This document shows, in pieces, positions 35,165-43,423 of a stretch of DNA of 64,000 nt. The stretch is taken from the NCBI RefSeq assembly GCF_026011795.1, contig NZ_BRVS01000027.1, positions 1 through 64,000 on the forward strand, given 5' to 3'. The translations under genes and the position numbers were made by a program. Below the pieces are notes generated by a model. The model did not search any database and was not told the DNA's origin. It was given only the letters and a program-made list of their open reading frames with translations. This DNA comes from Arthrobacter mangrovi. GTDB taxonomy: Bacteria > Actinomycetota > Actinomycetes > Actinomycetales > Micrococcaceae. Numbering within the stretch: position 1 is the first letter of the stretch; each line of letters begins with the position of its first letter.

Positions 35165-36571
35165 ATGACTGCCGTATCGGCCGAGCCCCTCAACGGACAC
35201 CTCGGCTTTTGGATGGCGAACCTGCAGCCGGAGCATCTGTCTCAGCCCCGGTTCGAGGGGGAGGACACCATTGACCTGGCCATCATCGGCGGCGGGCTGA
35301 CCGGCCTCTGGGCCGCCTACTTCGCCAAATCACTCGACCCTTCGCTTTCCATCGCCGTTTTAGAAGCGGAACGTATCGGCTACGGCGCTTCTGGCAGGAA
35401 CGGCGGCTGGGCATCGGCCCTCGTCCCCGGGAACCGTGCCCGGTTTGCCCGCGCCGCCGCCGAAGGCAAGTCCGCCAGCATAGCGTTGCAGCAGGAGTTC
35501 ATCAGATCAGTGGACGGCATGCTGGACACGCTCGGCGGTGAGGGCATCCAAGCCGACCAGCACAAAGGCGGGACGCTCTCGGCCGCCCACACAGAGGCCG
35601 GACTCCAGCGGCTCTTGGACAAGCGCCAGGCAGACCTTTCCTATGGCTACGCACCGGAACAGGTTCAGGTTCTGGACCGGCAGGAGTTCAAGAACCTGAT
35701 CAATATCGACGACGTCCACGGAGGGCTCTTCTATCCTGATGTTGCACGGATCGATCCCGCCAAACTGGTGCACGGCCTGGCCGGGGTACTGGAATCCAAG
35801 GGCGTAAGGCTGTACGAATCCAGTCGTGTACTCTCCGTGGAGAACGGCACCGTCACCCTTGAAGCAGGGAGGGTGAGGGCACCTATGGCCTTCATCTGCA
35901 CCGAGGGCTATTCCGCCCCGCTGCTTGGACCCCGCAGGCTCATTCCCATCAACTCCTCCATGATCGTTACGCAACGGCTGGACGACCGGGACTGGGAACA
36001 CATCGGCTGGAACGGCCTCCAGTGCCTCAACGACTCGGCCCATGCGTTCATTTACGCGCAGCGCACCGCCGACAGCCGGATCGCGATCGGCGGCCGTGGC
36101 ATGCCCTACCGGTTCGCCTCGGGAACCGGAGGACACGGCCGGACGTCGGAGGCAACCGTGCGCCAGCTGCTGCAAAAACTGCACCGCTTCTTCCCCGGCA
36201 TCGAATTCAGGGCCGAGCACGCCTGGTCCGGAGTTCTGGGCGTGACCAGGGACTGGAACGCAAGCGTCACGTGGGATCCGGGATCCGGCGTCGGCGCGTC
36301 CGTCGGCTACGCCGGACACGGTGTCACCTCCGCCTTCGTCGGGGCACGAACCCTCGCCGAGCTCGCACTCGGACACAAGACCGAGCGAACGCAATTGCCC
36401 TGGGTCGGTTACCGCTCACGCAGCTGGGAGCCGGAACCCATCCGCTGGCTCGGCGTTCACGCGATGTACCGGCTGTTCGGTATAGCAGACGCATGGGAGG
36501 AATGGCGCGGCTCGGCCAAGACCTCGGCCCTCGCGAAATTCGGCAGCCGCCTGGCCGGCTTACACGAATAA
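35165..36571 (+). CDS. FAD-dependent amine oxidoreductase (DAO family, PuuB-like)
   Basis: 468 residues. The dinucleotide motif is IIGGGLTGLWAAYFA; the segment YGASGRNGGWASALVPG (about 75-95) is typical of the gamma-glutamylputrescine oxidase/glycine oxidase branch of the DAO family, and GYAGHGVTSAFVGARTLA near residue 380 is the second conserved FAD contact. A CDS start at ATG 35165 follows GGAGCTAGACC. As the last gene of module B it gives the module a second amine-oxidising enzyme, possibly for a different step or an N-substituted amine. Confidence 0.8.
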   Translation: MTAVSAEPLNGHLGFWMANLQPEHLSQPRFEGEDTIDLAIIGGGLTGLWAAYFAKSLDPSLSIAVLEAERIGYGASGRNGGWASALVPGNRARFARAAAEGKSASIALQQEFIRSVDGMLDTLGGEGIQADQHKGGTLSAAHTEAGLQRLLDKRQADLSYGYAPEQVQVLDRQEFKNLINIDDVHGGLFYPDVARIDPAKLVHGLAGVLESKGVRLYESSRVLSVENGTVTLEAGRVRAPMAFICTEGYSAPLLGPRRLIPINSSMIVTQRLDDRDWEHIGWNGLQCLNDSAHAFIYAQRTADSRIAIGGRGMPYRFASGTGGHGRTSEATVRQLLQKLHRFFPGIEFRAEHAWSGVLGVTRDWNASVTWDPGSGVGASVGYAGHGVTSAFVGARTLAELALGHKTERTQLPWVGYRSRSWEPEPIRWLGVHAMYRLFGIADAWEEWRGSAKTSALAKFGSRLAGLHE

Positions 36572-36746
36572 CCAAGACTCCCGAACCCATCCGTAGCCAA
36601 CCGGCGCGACGCTCCCGCTAGCAGCCCTCTTTCTGCATCCCGATCACCCACGGCGGCACGCTTCCATGCACTAACGGCAACGTGCCGCCGCCGCACCAAA
36701 GAACCAGGCGCTTGCGCCGGACAGTACGAGACGAAAGGAAACTGAG

Positions 36747-36968
36747 GTGGAATGGCCACCCGAGCAAGACTGGGAAGATCTCTTGGGCCAACAGGTGCAG
36801 ATCCGAAAGGACGGGCATCTGATCCGAATCGGATACGTAGAGGACGTGACACAGACCGGTGATGCCCTCTGGCTGGAAAACCATGGCATCGACCCGAGAA
36901 AACTCTTCACCAAGGCAGATGGATACACAGCCACGAGCCTGACCGCGGGACTGCAGAACCAAACATGA
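36747..36968 (+). CDS. Small protein, first gene of a recurring two-gene unit
   Basis: 73 residues from GTG 36747 with GAAAGGAA upstream. Pattern: W-x-x-L-x-G-x-x-V-x-x-x-x-D-G-x-x-I-R-x-G-x-V-E, then DALWLENHGIDPRKLF and K-x-x-G-Y. I know no function. It is supported as real because a second, degenerate copy at 45812-46030 keeps the same protein-level pattern, and because its stop overlaps the start of the next small gene (ATGA), also part of the duplicated unit. Confidence 0.65.
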   Translation: MEWPPEQDWEDLLGQQVQIRKDGHLIRIGYVEDVTQTGDALWLENHGIDPRKLFTKADGYTATSLTAGLQNQT

Positions 36969-37257
36969 CAGCAGCCGCTACCCGACACTCAGTCCGTGTC
37001 ACGGCCCCTGACAGGGCATGGACCGTTTCCTGGACGCAGCGGTCCACCAGGTTATGAAAGTCGCCCTTGCGCACCGCACCTGCGGAATTCTCGTGACCCG
37101 GCATGAAGATGCACACTTTGCAGTGGAGCTCGACGAGACCATCCCGTTCGGGTACACCGAAGAACACGACTGCAGGCGCTGCACGCCGTTGTGGGATCTT
37201 GCTGGAGGCGACAGCAGAGGAGGGTCCTCCAAGCAGACAAGTCAAAGCACCTTGTAG
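36965..37257 (+). pseudogene. Frameshifted small gene, second gene of the recurring unit
   Basis: Starts at ATG 36965 (overlapping the previous stop) with TAAATRHSVRVTAPDRA, then shifts frame near 37017. The rest reads in another frame as MDRFLDAAVHQVMKVALA, GILVTRHEDAHFAVELDE and IPFGYTEEHD. In the second copy (46031-46248) the same join, NDRATMDRCLD, is in frame. Comparison shows four bases missing here between the DRA and MDR codons. A shortened protein from ATG 37018 (79 residues) could still be made. Confidence 0.6.
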
Positions 37258-37531
37258 TGGTCGGAAGGGCGCAATCCTGTAGACATACAGGGTGTCCTCC
37301 TCGGCATCAAGGGTAAACAGCAAACGGTAGTCACCACGGAGTGCCGTGCGCATGCGCAGCAGTTCGTTGGTCAGCGGCTTGCAAAGGCGATGGGGGTATC
37401 GGCAAGAACACCGGTAACGACTCGCTGATAGCGGCGGCCGCCTTTTCCGGCAGCCGCCGAAACCCCTTAGTCACATGGCTGGCGACTCCGACCTTCCACT
37501 GGCCCTGGTCTGCCGATGGTGATTCACTCAC
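37255..37531 (-). pseudogene. Broken RelE/ParE-type toxin gene
   Basis: Begins with GTG 37531 (SESPSADQGQWKVGV, compare the intact toxin at 55374-55667) and continues as KGFRRLPEKAAAAISES. A one-base deletion near 37418 breaks the frame; after it the other frame gives PLTNELLRMRTALRGDYR and LLFTLDAEEDTLYVYRI, matching the intact toxin almost throughout. The 3' end is approximate. Nonfunctional as a toxin. Confidence 0.75.
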
Positions 37532-37665
37532 CGCAGCGGAAGGCCCGACCCCGGCCCAGGTCATCAACGCTAACCGTGCTGCCTTCGGCGACAGGCAGTG
37601 TACGGTTTCCTGCAGGGACTCCGATGATCCATGGACGTGAGCGCAGCGGACGGCTGCCCGTGCCG
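37532..37665 (-). pseudogene. Remnant of a Phd/YefM-type antitoxin gene
   Basis: Nucleotide-level match to the intact antitoxin gene at 55664-55939 begins at its codon 31 (CGGCACGGGCA, 37655-37665) and includes ESLQETVH, then lacks about 15 codons and resumes with AEGSTVS. So both the N-terminus and an internal stretch are deleted. It lies directly upstream of the broken toxin, as in the intact pair. Confidence 0.7.
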
Positions 37666-37775
37666 GAGGTCCGGCCTATCGCTAGCCTGACTATGGCTGA
37701 TAAGGGGCGTTATGGGCCGAATATCAAGACAGTTTCAGACCCTGTAGGCCCTCCGGTGGGTTCAGCGGTTGGGAC

Positions 37776-38180
37776 CTACCGTCGCCGGTTGTCGAGCGGC
37801 AGGCCTGCGTGCCCCACGAGCAGCCAGCCCTGATTGGTCTGGACCCAGGTGGCCAACACGCGGTTCTGCAGCCGAATCGTCTTGCCCTCGGCATTCAGCT
37901 CGGCGATGACGTCGCCCATCACCACGGCCGTTCCATCTGCGACCGTGATCGAATGGATGGGGTGCTCCACCCGGTTGTACGTGTACCGCCCTGCCTCCAG
38001 CTTCGAGAGATAGCTCTCGCGGGTCTCCGTCTCACCCGTCGCGTGCAGGAAGATGAGGTTCGGATGACACAGGAGAGCGAATCCCTCGGTATCTCCGTTC
38101 ACCAGGCATCGATATCGCTGCTGTTCCAGACCTCGCACAATAACATCGGCACTGGAGGTATCAGGTGTCTCTCGGGTCAT
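37776..38180 (-). CDS. NTF2-like (SnoaL/DUF4440) small protein
   Basis: 134 residues from ATG 38180. Pattern of the NTF2-like fold: a first helix LEQQRYRCLVNGDTEGFALL, C-H-P-N-L-I-F-L-H, a helix with RESYLSKLEAG, and closing strands TAVVMGDVIAEL and LATWVQTNQGWLLVGHAG. This fold includes isomerases, dehydratases and small subunits of ring hydroxylases; the role cannot be fixed. Divergent from a PaaX regulator 72 bases away and so probably under its control. Confidence 0.7.
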   Translation of the reverse strand: MTRETPDTSSADVIVRGLEQQRYRCLVNGDTEGFALLCHPNLIFLHATGETETRESYLSKLEAGRYTYNRVEHPIHSITVADGTAVVMGDVIAELNAEGKTIRLQNRVLATWVQTNQGWLLVGHAGLPLDNRRR

Positions 38181-38240
38181 GGTCTCTCTCGGGTGCAGGC
38201 TGGATGATCGGCCTGTCGGCTGGGGCGGGCGACGGGTTGT

Positions 38241-38254
38241 ACGCTGGTCAGCGT
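38241..38254. promoter_or_regulatory. Palindrome overlapping the first PaaX start codon
   Basis: ACGCTG and CAGCGT around two bases, covering the GTG start of the PaaX gene at 38253 and lying in the divergent region with the NTF2-like gene. Could be an autoregulatory site; short and GC-rich, so tentative. Confidence 0.35.
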
Positions 38255-39119
38255 GGCCATTGCACTTGATGAGATAATCGCGGGCCGGGCCCCTGGGGAA
38301 CACAGCCAGGCTGCCCATCACCGGTTCATTATCACTATATTCGGCGTGTATGGCCGTCCCGCAGGCCGGGCGTTGAAGGTGTCGACGGTCGTCGGTCTCA
38401 TGTCTGTGCTGGGTTACGAGCCGGCCAGTGTACGCTCGTCCATCTCCCGCTTGAAGAAGAAGGGGGTACTGGTCCCTCAGGCGGTGGACGGTGCCGTAGG
38501 CTACGCCTTGGCTGAGGAGCTCGAGCCGCACATGATTATTGGAGACGAGCGGATCTTCTCCCCTCGGTCTCAAGGGGCCAATGAACCGTGGCTGATGGTC
38601 TCCTACTCCGTCCCGGAAGCCCAGCGGAAGAACCGGCAGATCATTCGCACCGGCCTGACACGCCTGGGCTTCGGGACTGTGGTTCCGGGGCTGTCGATTG
38701 CGCCGGCGCATCTTCGCGCTGAAGTGATGGAGTACATGACCAAGCACGGAGTCACGGAGTATGTGGACTACTTCGCCTCCGAGCCGATCGGGCCAGGGGG
38801 GATGCGGCAGCGGGTCGCCCAGTGGTGGAACCTCGAGAGCCTGGAGAGCCACTACCGGGAGTTCGTGGACCTTTATGAGCATGAGGTCGCGAAATGGTCT
38901 ACTCACACCTCTACCGATCTGGTCTCCCTCCGGGCCGCCTTCCAGCTTTACATTCCGCTGCTGACGCATTGGCGGCGACTTCCGTATCTGGATCCGGGAC
39001 TGCCCATCGAGTTCCTTCCCGACGGGTGGATGGGGATTAGAGCCCGGCGGGCGTTCACGGAGCTCCATCGTTCGATCGCGCCCCTCGCCGCGGCGTACGT
39101 CCGCCGGGAGATGGCCTGA
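38253..39119 (+). CDS. PaaX-family transcriptional regulator (module C)
   Basis: 288 residues from GTG 38253. The N-terminal winged helix (about 20-85: RFIITIFGVYGR, SVRSSISRLKKKGVL) and the long C-terminal effector part (RQRVAQWWNLESLESHYREF, HWRRLPYLDPGLPIEFLPDGW) match PaaX. PaaX-type repressors respond to aryl-CoA thioesters. It is flanked by the NTF2-like gene and converges on the esterase gene; the likely targets are the genes of module C. A paralogue is at 47340. Confidence 0.85.
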   Translation: MAIALDEIIAGRAPGEHSQAAHHRFIITIFGVYGRPAGRALKVSTVVGLMSVLGYEPASVRSSISRLKKKGVLVPQAVDGAVGYALAEELEPHMIIGDERIFSPRSQGANEPWLMVSYSVPEAQRKNRQIIRTGLTRLGFGTVVPGLSIAPAHLRAEVMEYMTKHGVTEYVDYFASEPIGPGGMRQRVAQWWNLESLESHYREFVDLYEHEVAKWSTHTSTDLVSLRAAFQLYIPLLTHWRRLPYLDPGLPIEFLPDGWMGIRARRAFTELHRSIAPLAAAYVRREMA

Positions 39120-39131
39120 GCGGTAACGTCC

Positions 39132-40493
39132 TTAGTGCTGCTGGCTGATGAAAGCGACGAGGGCGCCCATGGTGTCCTCCGAGATCCGCTCGAACTCTTC
39201 CTCGGTCACGCCGCGCAGCATGGGTGCATCCTGCCAAGCGGCCGCATTGCCGAACTGGAACGGCAAGTCGAAGCAGTGAGCGCTGTGAAGGTGCGGCAAA
39301 GGGCTGGCATGCACAAACGGGTCGACGACGGTAGTGACGCACGCCGCCTGCAGGCTTTGAGCGAACTCCGAGGGGAATCTTTGGAACTGCGACCAGGACG
39401 AGGCGTCCACGAGTTGTCGGTAGGGGCTCAGCCCCGAGTCGGCGCCCGTGAACCTGCCGCCCTGTACCAACCGATCCGGAAGGTCCTGAACGGCCCAGGT
39501 GCCCAGGTCGGCGTCCACCTGGTCCTGGGTGGCCTGGAGGTGTTGCGGTGAGTTCCAGAAGAACGCGGCCGATTCCTCCGCGGTCCATCGCAGGAAGACG
39601 GCCCGGGCATGGACCGCGGACGCTGCCCAGTCCGGGTCGAGCAGGGTCTCCGGCAGCCCTGGGGTCTGCACCGGCAGGTATCCGGCAGGTGCGTGGGACA
39701 GCGGGGGCCGGGTTTGTGTCTGCCTGCTCGCCTGCAGTGCCTGTGCTCCCGCGGAGAGCAGCAGGGACAGCGGTGCCTCTGCCGGGTCCTGCGGGCCCAC
39801 GGCTTCGGTTGCCAGCTGGTGCACGTGCTGCTGGTGAAGCTGGCTCCACGGTGCACGGGTCCCCATGCTCAGGTGGGCCACCTGGTGGATCATGCCGCGG
39901 GTCCCGGGCAGGACGGAGAGCAGGTGGCCGTACCAGCCGCCAGCGGACTGGCCGACCAGCGTGATGTGTCCGGGGTCGCCGCCGAACCGATGGATCTGTT
40001 CCTGGACCCATTGCAGGGCCATGATCAGGTCTTCGGCCGGCAGGGGAAGTCCGATTCTGGACTGATCTCCCAGATGACCCAGAGCACCTAGGCGGTAGTT
40101 CACGGTGACCACCACGATGCCCCGGGCAGCGAGCCGGGCACCGTCGTACCACTCCTGAGCCCCTCCGCCGGTCATCCACGCGCCGCCATGTATGAAGACC
40201 ATCACCGGGAGGCGGTCGGCGTCCTCAGGTGCCCAGACGTTGAGGAAGTGGGCGTTCTCGGACTGCGGATTGTCTCGGCCGGTGCCCATGAACGCGGCGA
40301 GCCGGCCGGGGGATTGAGGAAAGACCGGAACCTCGGCCAGACGCTGCACCTCGAGGCGTCCGCCGGCGGGCTGGGGGAGGGAGAATCGACGGTTCGTGCA
40401 GGCGTACCGAAGCCCCAGCCACGCCCGGACTCCCGTGCCGGTAGCAGTTTCCCGCAGGGTAGGGGAATCGTGTCGACCGAGAGTTCCGGTCAT
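39132..40493 (-). CDS. Type-B carboxylesterase
   Basis: 453 residues. Oxyanion motif HGGAW (102-106), nucleophile Ser183 in GQSAGG within FGGDPGHITLVGQSAGG, as in para-nitrobenzyl esterases and cholinesterases. Length is a little under the usual 490-520. No signal peptide, so cytoplasmic. It is downstream of the flavin monooxygenase on the same strand, 42 bases away, which suggests that it releases an aromatic or alkyl ester substrate or product for that enzyme. Confidence 0.85.
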   Translation of the reverse strand: MTGTLGRHDSPTLRETATGTGVRAWLGLRYACTNRRFSLPQPAGGRLEVQRLAEVPVFPQSPGRLAAFMGTGRDNPQSENAHFLNVWAPEDADRLPVMVFIHGGAWMTGGGAQEWYDGARLAARGIVVVTVNYRLGALGHLGDQSRIGLPLPAEDLIMALQWVQEQIHRFGGDPGHITLVGQSAGGWYGHLLSVLPGTRGMIHQVAHLSMGTRAPWSQLHQQHVHQLATEAVGPQDPAEAPLSLLLSAGAQALQASRQTQTRPPLSHAPAGYLPVQTPGLPETLLDPDWAASAVHARAVFLRWTAEESAAFFWNSPQHLQATQDQVDADLGTWAVQDLPDRLVQGGRFTGADSGLSPYRQLVDASSWSQFQRFPSEFAQSLQAACVTTVVDPFVHASPLPHLHSAHCFDLPFQFGNAAAWQDAPMLRGVTEEEFERISEDTMGALVAFISQQH

Positions 40494-40535
40494 GATCTTT
40501 GTCCCTTCAATGGCCTCGAGGCCGGTCGGGTGTTC

Positions 40536-41768
40536 CTAAAGTTTGGTCGAGATGAAGGGAGTGTCTGTCAGGCCGTTGCCGTGCAGCTGGTAGCCCATGG
40601 GTGCGGTGATGGAGGCATGTCGGGTGCCCGTGTTGACGTCGCGCCACATCCGGCCCAGCAGACTGGTCTCGCCGAAGGAAGCGGTGCCGTGCAGCCAGCA
40701 CAGGTCATTGACAGCATCTACCAGCGCGTGTCCGGCATGCCCGATGCCACCGCGGAACCGGGCACGCTCGGTCAGCGGTAGTGGCGTGTCGCCGCTGGCG
40801 GCGGCGTCGATGGCAGCGGCAGAACGCTGCAGCATCAGCAGCGCGGTGTCGATCTTCGCGCTGGCCTTGCCCAGATCCTGGACGAATGCGCCGGAGTCCG
40901 ATGCCTTCTTGAAGTGGGTGTAAGTGATGCCGCGCTTATTCGCCCGCTCTCTCACGTAGTCCAGGGCGGCATAGGCTGCACCCACGGAGGATGACTGGAT
41001 GGTGGTGGACATGGTCAGGTGCGGGGTGAGACGCCGCGCGAAGGTCTCATCGGCCTGCTGTTCGTATCCGCGACCCATCAGCTGCTCAAAGCTGATCACC
41101 CTGTGGTCTTCTACCCAGAGGTCCCGGGTGTGCATGGTGTTGGAACCGGTGCCGCGCATGCCGATGGTGAACCAGGTGTCCTCCACCTCGTATTCGCCGC
41201 GCTTCATCATGACGAAGCCGATCGGCGGGTTCTGCGGGTCGCCGCCCTCTTCATGCACGTACAGGATGCCGATGGCCCATTCGGAGTGGGAAATGTTGGA
41301 GGAGAAGGGCCACTTGCCCTGGATCCGCCAGCCGCCGTTCTCCCGGATGGCGGTGCCCTGCGGGCTGGCGAAGATCGAGGCCATCCGCACTGGCCCGCGA
41401 GCGAACACCTCATCAAGCAGGCTGTAGTCGAAGCGGTTCGCCAACATGACCGAGCCGTTGGAGATCACCGTGCACCAGGCAGCGGCCGGGTCGTAGTAGC
41501 CGATGGTGCGGGCGGCCTCCAGCAGCATGGAGGCTCCGCCCTCGTAGCCCCCGTACTTCTTCATGCAGGCGATCTTCATCGCGCCGATGGACTCCAAGGC
41601 CTCGATGGTTTCATCGCTCTGCACCCGGTTCCGGTCCGCGTCGACGGCGTTCTTGGCCAAAAGCGGACCGATCTCGTGAACGCGCTGAACCAGTTCATCG
41701 GTGACTTCCCGGGACGGGGGAGCGGCTTGACGAAGCGGGTTGGTGACCTGTTCCAGGATTTCAGTCAT
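40536..41768 (-). CDS. Flavin-dependent monooxygenase, acyl-CoA-dehydrogenase-fold (group D)
   Basis: 410 residues. The fold and motifs follow acyl-CoA dehydrogenases (AAWCTVISNGSVMLAN, GKWPFSSNISHSEWAI, IGMRGTGSNTMHT), and the C-terminal RDVNTGTRHASITAP region is typical of oxygenase relatives such as HsaA, DszC and the p-hydroxyphenylacetate hydroxylase C2 component. Such enzymes use reduced FMN from a separate reductase to hydroxylate aromatics. The flavin reductase at 42616 is the obvious partner. The substrate is unknown; an aromatic acid or phenol is likely. Confidence 0.8.
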   Translation of the reverse strand: MTEILEQVTNPLRQAAPPSREVTDELVQRVHEIGPLLAKNAVDADRNRVQSDETIEALESIGAMKIACMKKYGGYEGGASMLLEAARTIGYYDPAAAWCTVISNGSVMLANRFDYSLLDEVFARGPVRMASIFASPQGTAIRENGGWRIQGKWPFSSNISHSEWAIGILYVHEEGGDPQNPPIGFVMMKRGEYEVEDTWFTIGMRGTGSNTMHTRDLWVEDHRVISFEQLMGRGYEQQADETFARRLTPHLTMSTTIQSSSVGAAYAALDYVRERANKRGITYTHFKKASDSGAFVQDLGKASAKIDTALLMLQRSAAAIDAAASGDTPLPLTERARFRGGIGHAGHALVDAVNDLCWLHGTASFGETSLLGRMWRDVNTGTRHASITAPMGYQLHGNGLTDTPFISTKL

Positions 41769-41807
41769 GATGTTCTTCCTTCTGGATGTGTGGAGGGTGG
41801 GAAGCGC

Positions 41808-42398
41808 TCAGGCCTTGGCCTGCCGGCGGGCCTGCTGCTTGGCTCGCGGGCTGTCCTCAGGAGGCAGCAGGGTGATCCCGTACTTCTCGCAGGCAACGTC
41901 CAGGCGCTCCAAGGTGGCCGGGTCCATGCGCCACCCGCGCTGCGGGCCGGGGTATTCGGCCGGAACGGAGACGTCCTCGAAGAACTTCTCCAGGCCGGCG
42001 GGCCCGCTGATGTTGAGCCAGCGGGACTCGACCTCGGAGGAGGCCTGGAAGATGTGGGGGACGTTCCTGGGCATCAGGATGCTGTCGCCCGGGCCCAGGG
42101 TGACCTCGGTGTCTTCGACCCAGAACGTGACTGACCCCTCGAGCAGGTAGAAAATCTCGTCCTCTCCGTTGTGCTCGTGGACGGGGGGCTCAGACCCGAG
42201 ATACGCGTGGGTGTGGCTCAGCATGAACTGGCCGTTGGTCATCTCCGAGGTGATGATCGGCTGGACAAGGTTGCCCAGGAACCACAGGTTCTTCCTCTCG
42301 GCCGCGCGAATCACGTAGATCCGCTCCTCGTCGACCTCGCTGGCCTCGGCCGGGTAAGGGCTGGTCGATTTTGAGACCTGGGCAGTGTCAAGGGTCAT
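41808..42398 (-). CDS. Cupin-domain protein (quercetinase-like), upstream of the monooxygenase
   Basis: 196 residues from ATG 42398, with AAGGA seven bases upstream. One cupin core: PPVHEHNGEDEIFYLLEG supplies the first metal motif and GPGDSILMPRNVPH the second. Length and the long C-terminal helix region (LERLDVACEKYGITLL) resemble small quercetin-dioxygenase-like cupins. May be a ring-cleaving or auxiliary dioxygenase acting on the hydroxylated product, or a small-molecule binder. Likely co-transcribed with the monooxygenase and esterase. Confidence 0.75.
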   Translation of the reverse strand: MTLDTAQVSKSTSPYPAEASEVDEERIYVIRAAERKNLWFLGNLVQPIITSEMTNGQFMLSHTHAYLGSEPPVHEHNGEDEIFYLLEGSVTFWVEDTEVTLGPGDSILMPRNVPHIFQASSEVESRWLNISGPAGLEKFFEDVSVPAEYPGPQRGWRMDPATLERLDVACEKYGITLLPPEDSPRAKQQARRQAKA

Positions 42399-42502
42399 GG
42401 ATGGTCCTTCCATCGTCCGGCTGTGAACCACAGCACATCAAGATGTGTCAAAGCTAATACGGTCGATCAAATTGTGCAAGAAGAACTTCAGCACGGCCCT
42501 AA

Positions 42503-42539
42503 GTTGCAAAGTTATAGCGACCGCAACAATTTTGCTATA
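42503..42539. promoter_or_regulatory. Nested inverted repeats in the divergent promoter of module C
   Basis: GTTGC (42503-42507) with GCAAC (42523-42527) and TATAGC (42513-42518) with GCTATA (42534-42539) interleave in the 217-base AT-rich gap between the cupin gene (minus) and the flavin reductase gene (plus). The motif TGCAAAG also recurs nearby. Likely a shared control region, perhaps for PaaX; no consensus match is claimed. Confidence 0.4.
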
Positions 42540-42615
42540 CAGCGCAGCGGATCTGTGCAAAGCTGTTGCTCAGGTCACTTCCGCGGCCTCGAGATGACTT
42601 AGAAAGGATTTCGTC

Positions 42616-43143
42616 ATGTCAATTGCCACCCTTCAGGACCCGCAGACCGCCATCGACCCGATGATGCTGCGTCAGACCTTCGGCCACTTCCCTTCGGGCG
42701 TCGCCGCCATCTCGGCGAGGGTGGAAGGGCAGGCCGAGGTCATGGTTGCCTCATCCTTCTCAGTGGGGGTCTCCCTGGATCCGGCCTTGGCCCTCTTCTC
42801 CGTGCAGAAGATTTCAAGTACGTGGCCCCGCATTGCCCGCGCCAAGCGAATCGGCGTGTCAATCCTGGCCGTTGATCAGGCTCGACTGTGCCGGCAGCTG
42901 GCCGGCAGGGACCGGGCCAGCCGGCTGGCCGGCGTGGATAGCCGCACGACCGAGGAGGGGGCCGTGTTGGTGAATGGCGCCGCTGCATGGTTCGACTGTT
43001 CGATCCATGCAGTCCACGAGGCCGGCGACCATGACGTCGTGATCTTCCAGGTCCATGACCTGGGCATGAGCCAGGACATTTCTCCGCTGGTCTTCCACGG
43101 GTCCAGGTTCACCGGCGTCGCCCCTTCTCCGGCGGACCGGTAA
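42616..43143 (+). CDS. Flavin reductase (HpaC-like), monooxygenase partner
   Basis: 175 residues. Typical small flavin reductase: early TFGHFPSGVAAIS, ASSFSVGVSLDPALALFSV, and the GDHDVVIFQVHDL signature near the C-terminus. It supplies reduced flavin to the group D monooxygenase encoded divergently at 40536-41768. AGAAAGGA precedes the ATG. Confidence 0.85.
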   Translation: MSIATLQDPQTAIDPMMLRQTFGHFPSGVAAISARVEGQAEVMVASSFSVGVSLDPALALFSVQKISSTWPRIARAKRIGVSILAVDQARLCRQLAGRDRASRLAGVDSRTTEEGAVLVNGAAAWFDCSIHAVHEAGDHDVVIFQVHDLGMSQDISPLVFHGSRFTGVAPSPADR

Positions 43144-43423
43144 ACCTCTCGTCGCCTGGATCCAAGCCCTGAACCCTGCCGCGGGAGCAGAGGGTCAAGT
43201 GGCCTAATGGAAACGATCGGAAAAAAGGGGATATACATGCGGCCCCACCTTATGGCAAGATGTGACCTGAAGCACGCAGGCTTCTCGTGCGAGGTCGGTC
43301 CAAGCAGGTTCAGCAGTCTCCGGACGCACCGCCGAGCCGACGACTTAGCCCTTCAAGGTAGCCCTCGCAATGTTCTCGTCGGACACGTCCTCCGTGCCGA
43401 TCCACATTCCCAAAGGAACAAAG

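Noticed and set aside
38181-39068. 5' extension of the NTF2-like frame to 430 codons
   Set aside because: The extra 296 codons lie antisense to the PaaX gene; the NTF2 fold starts at the internal ATG 38180.
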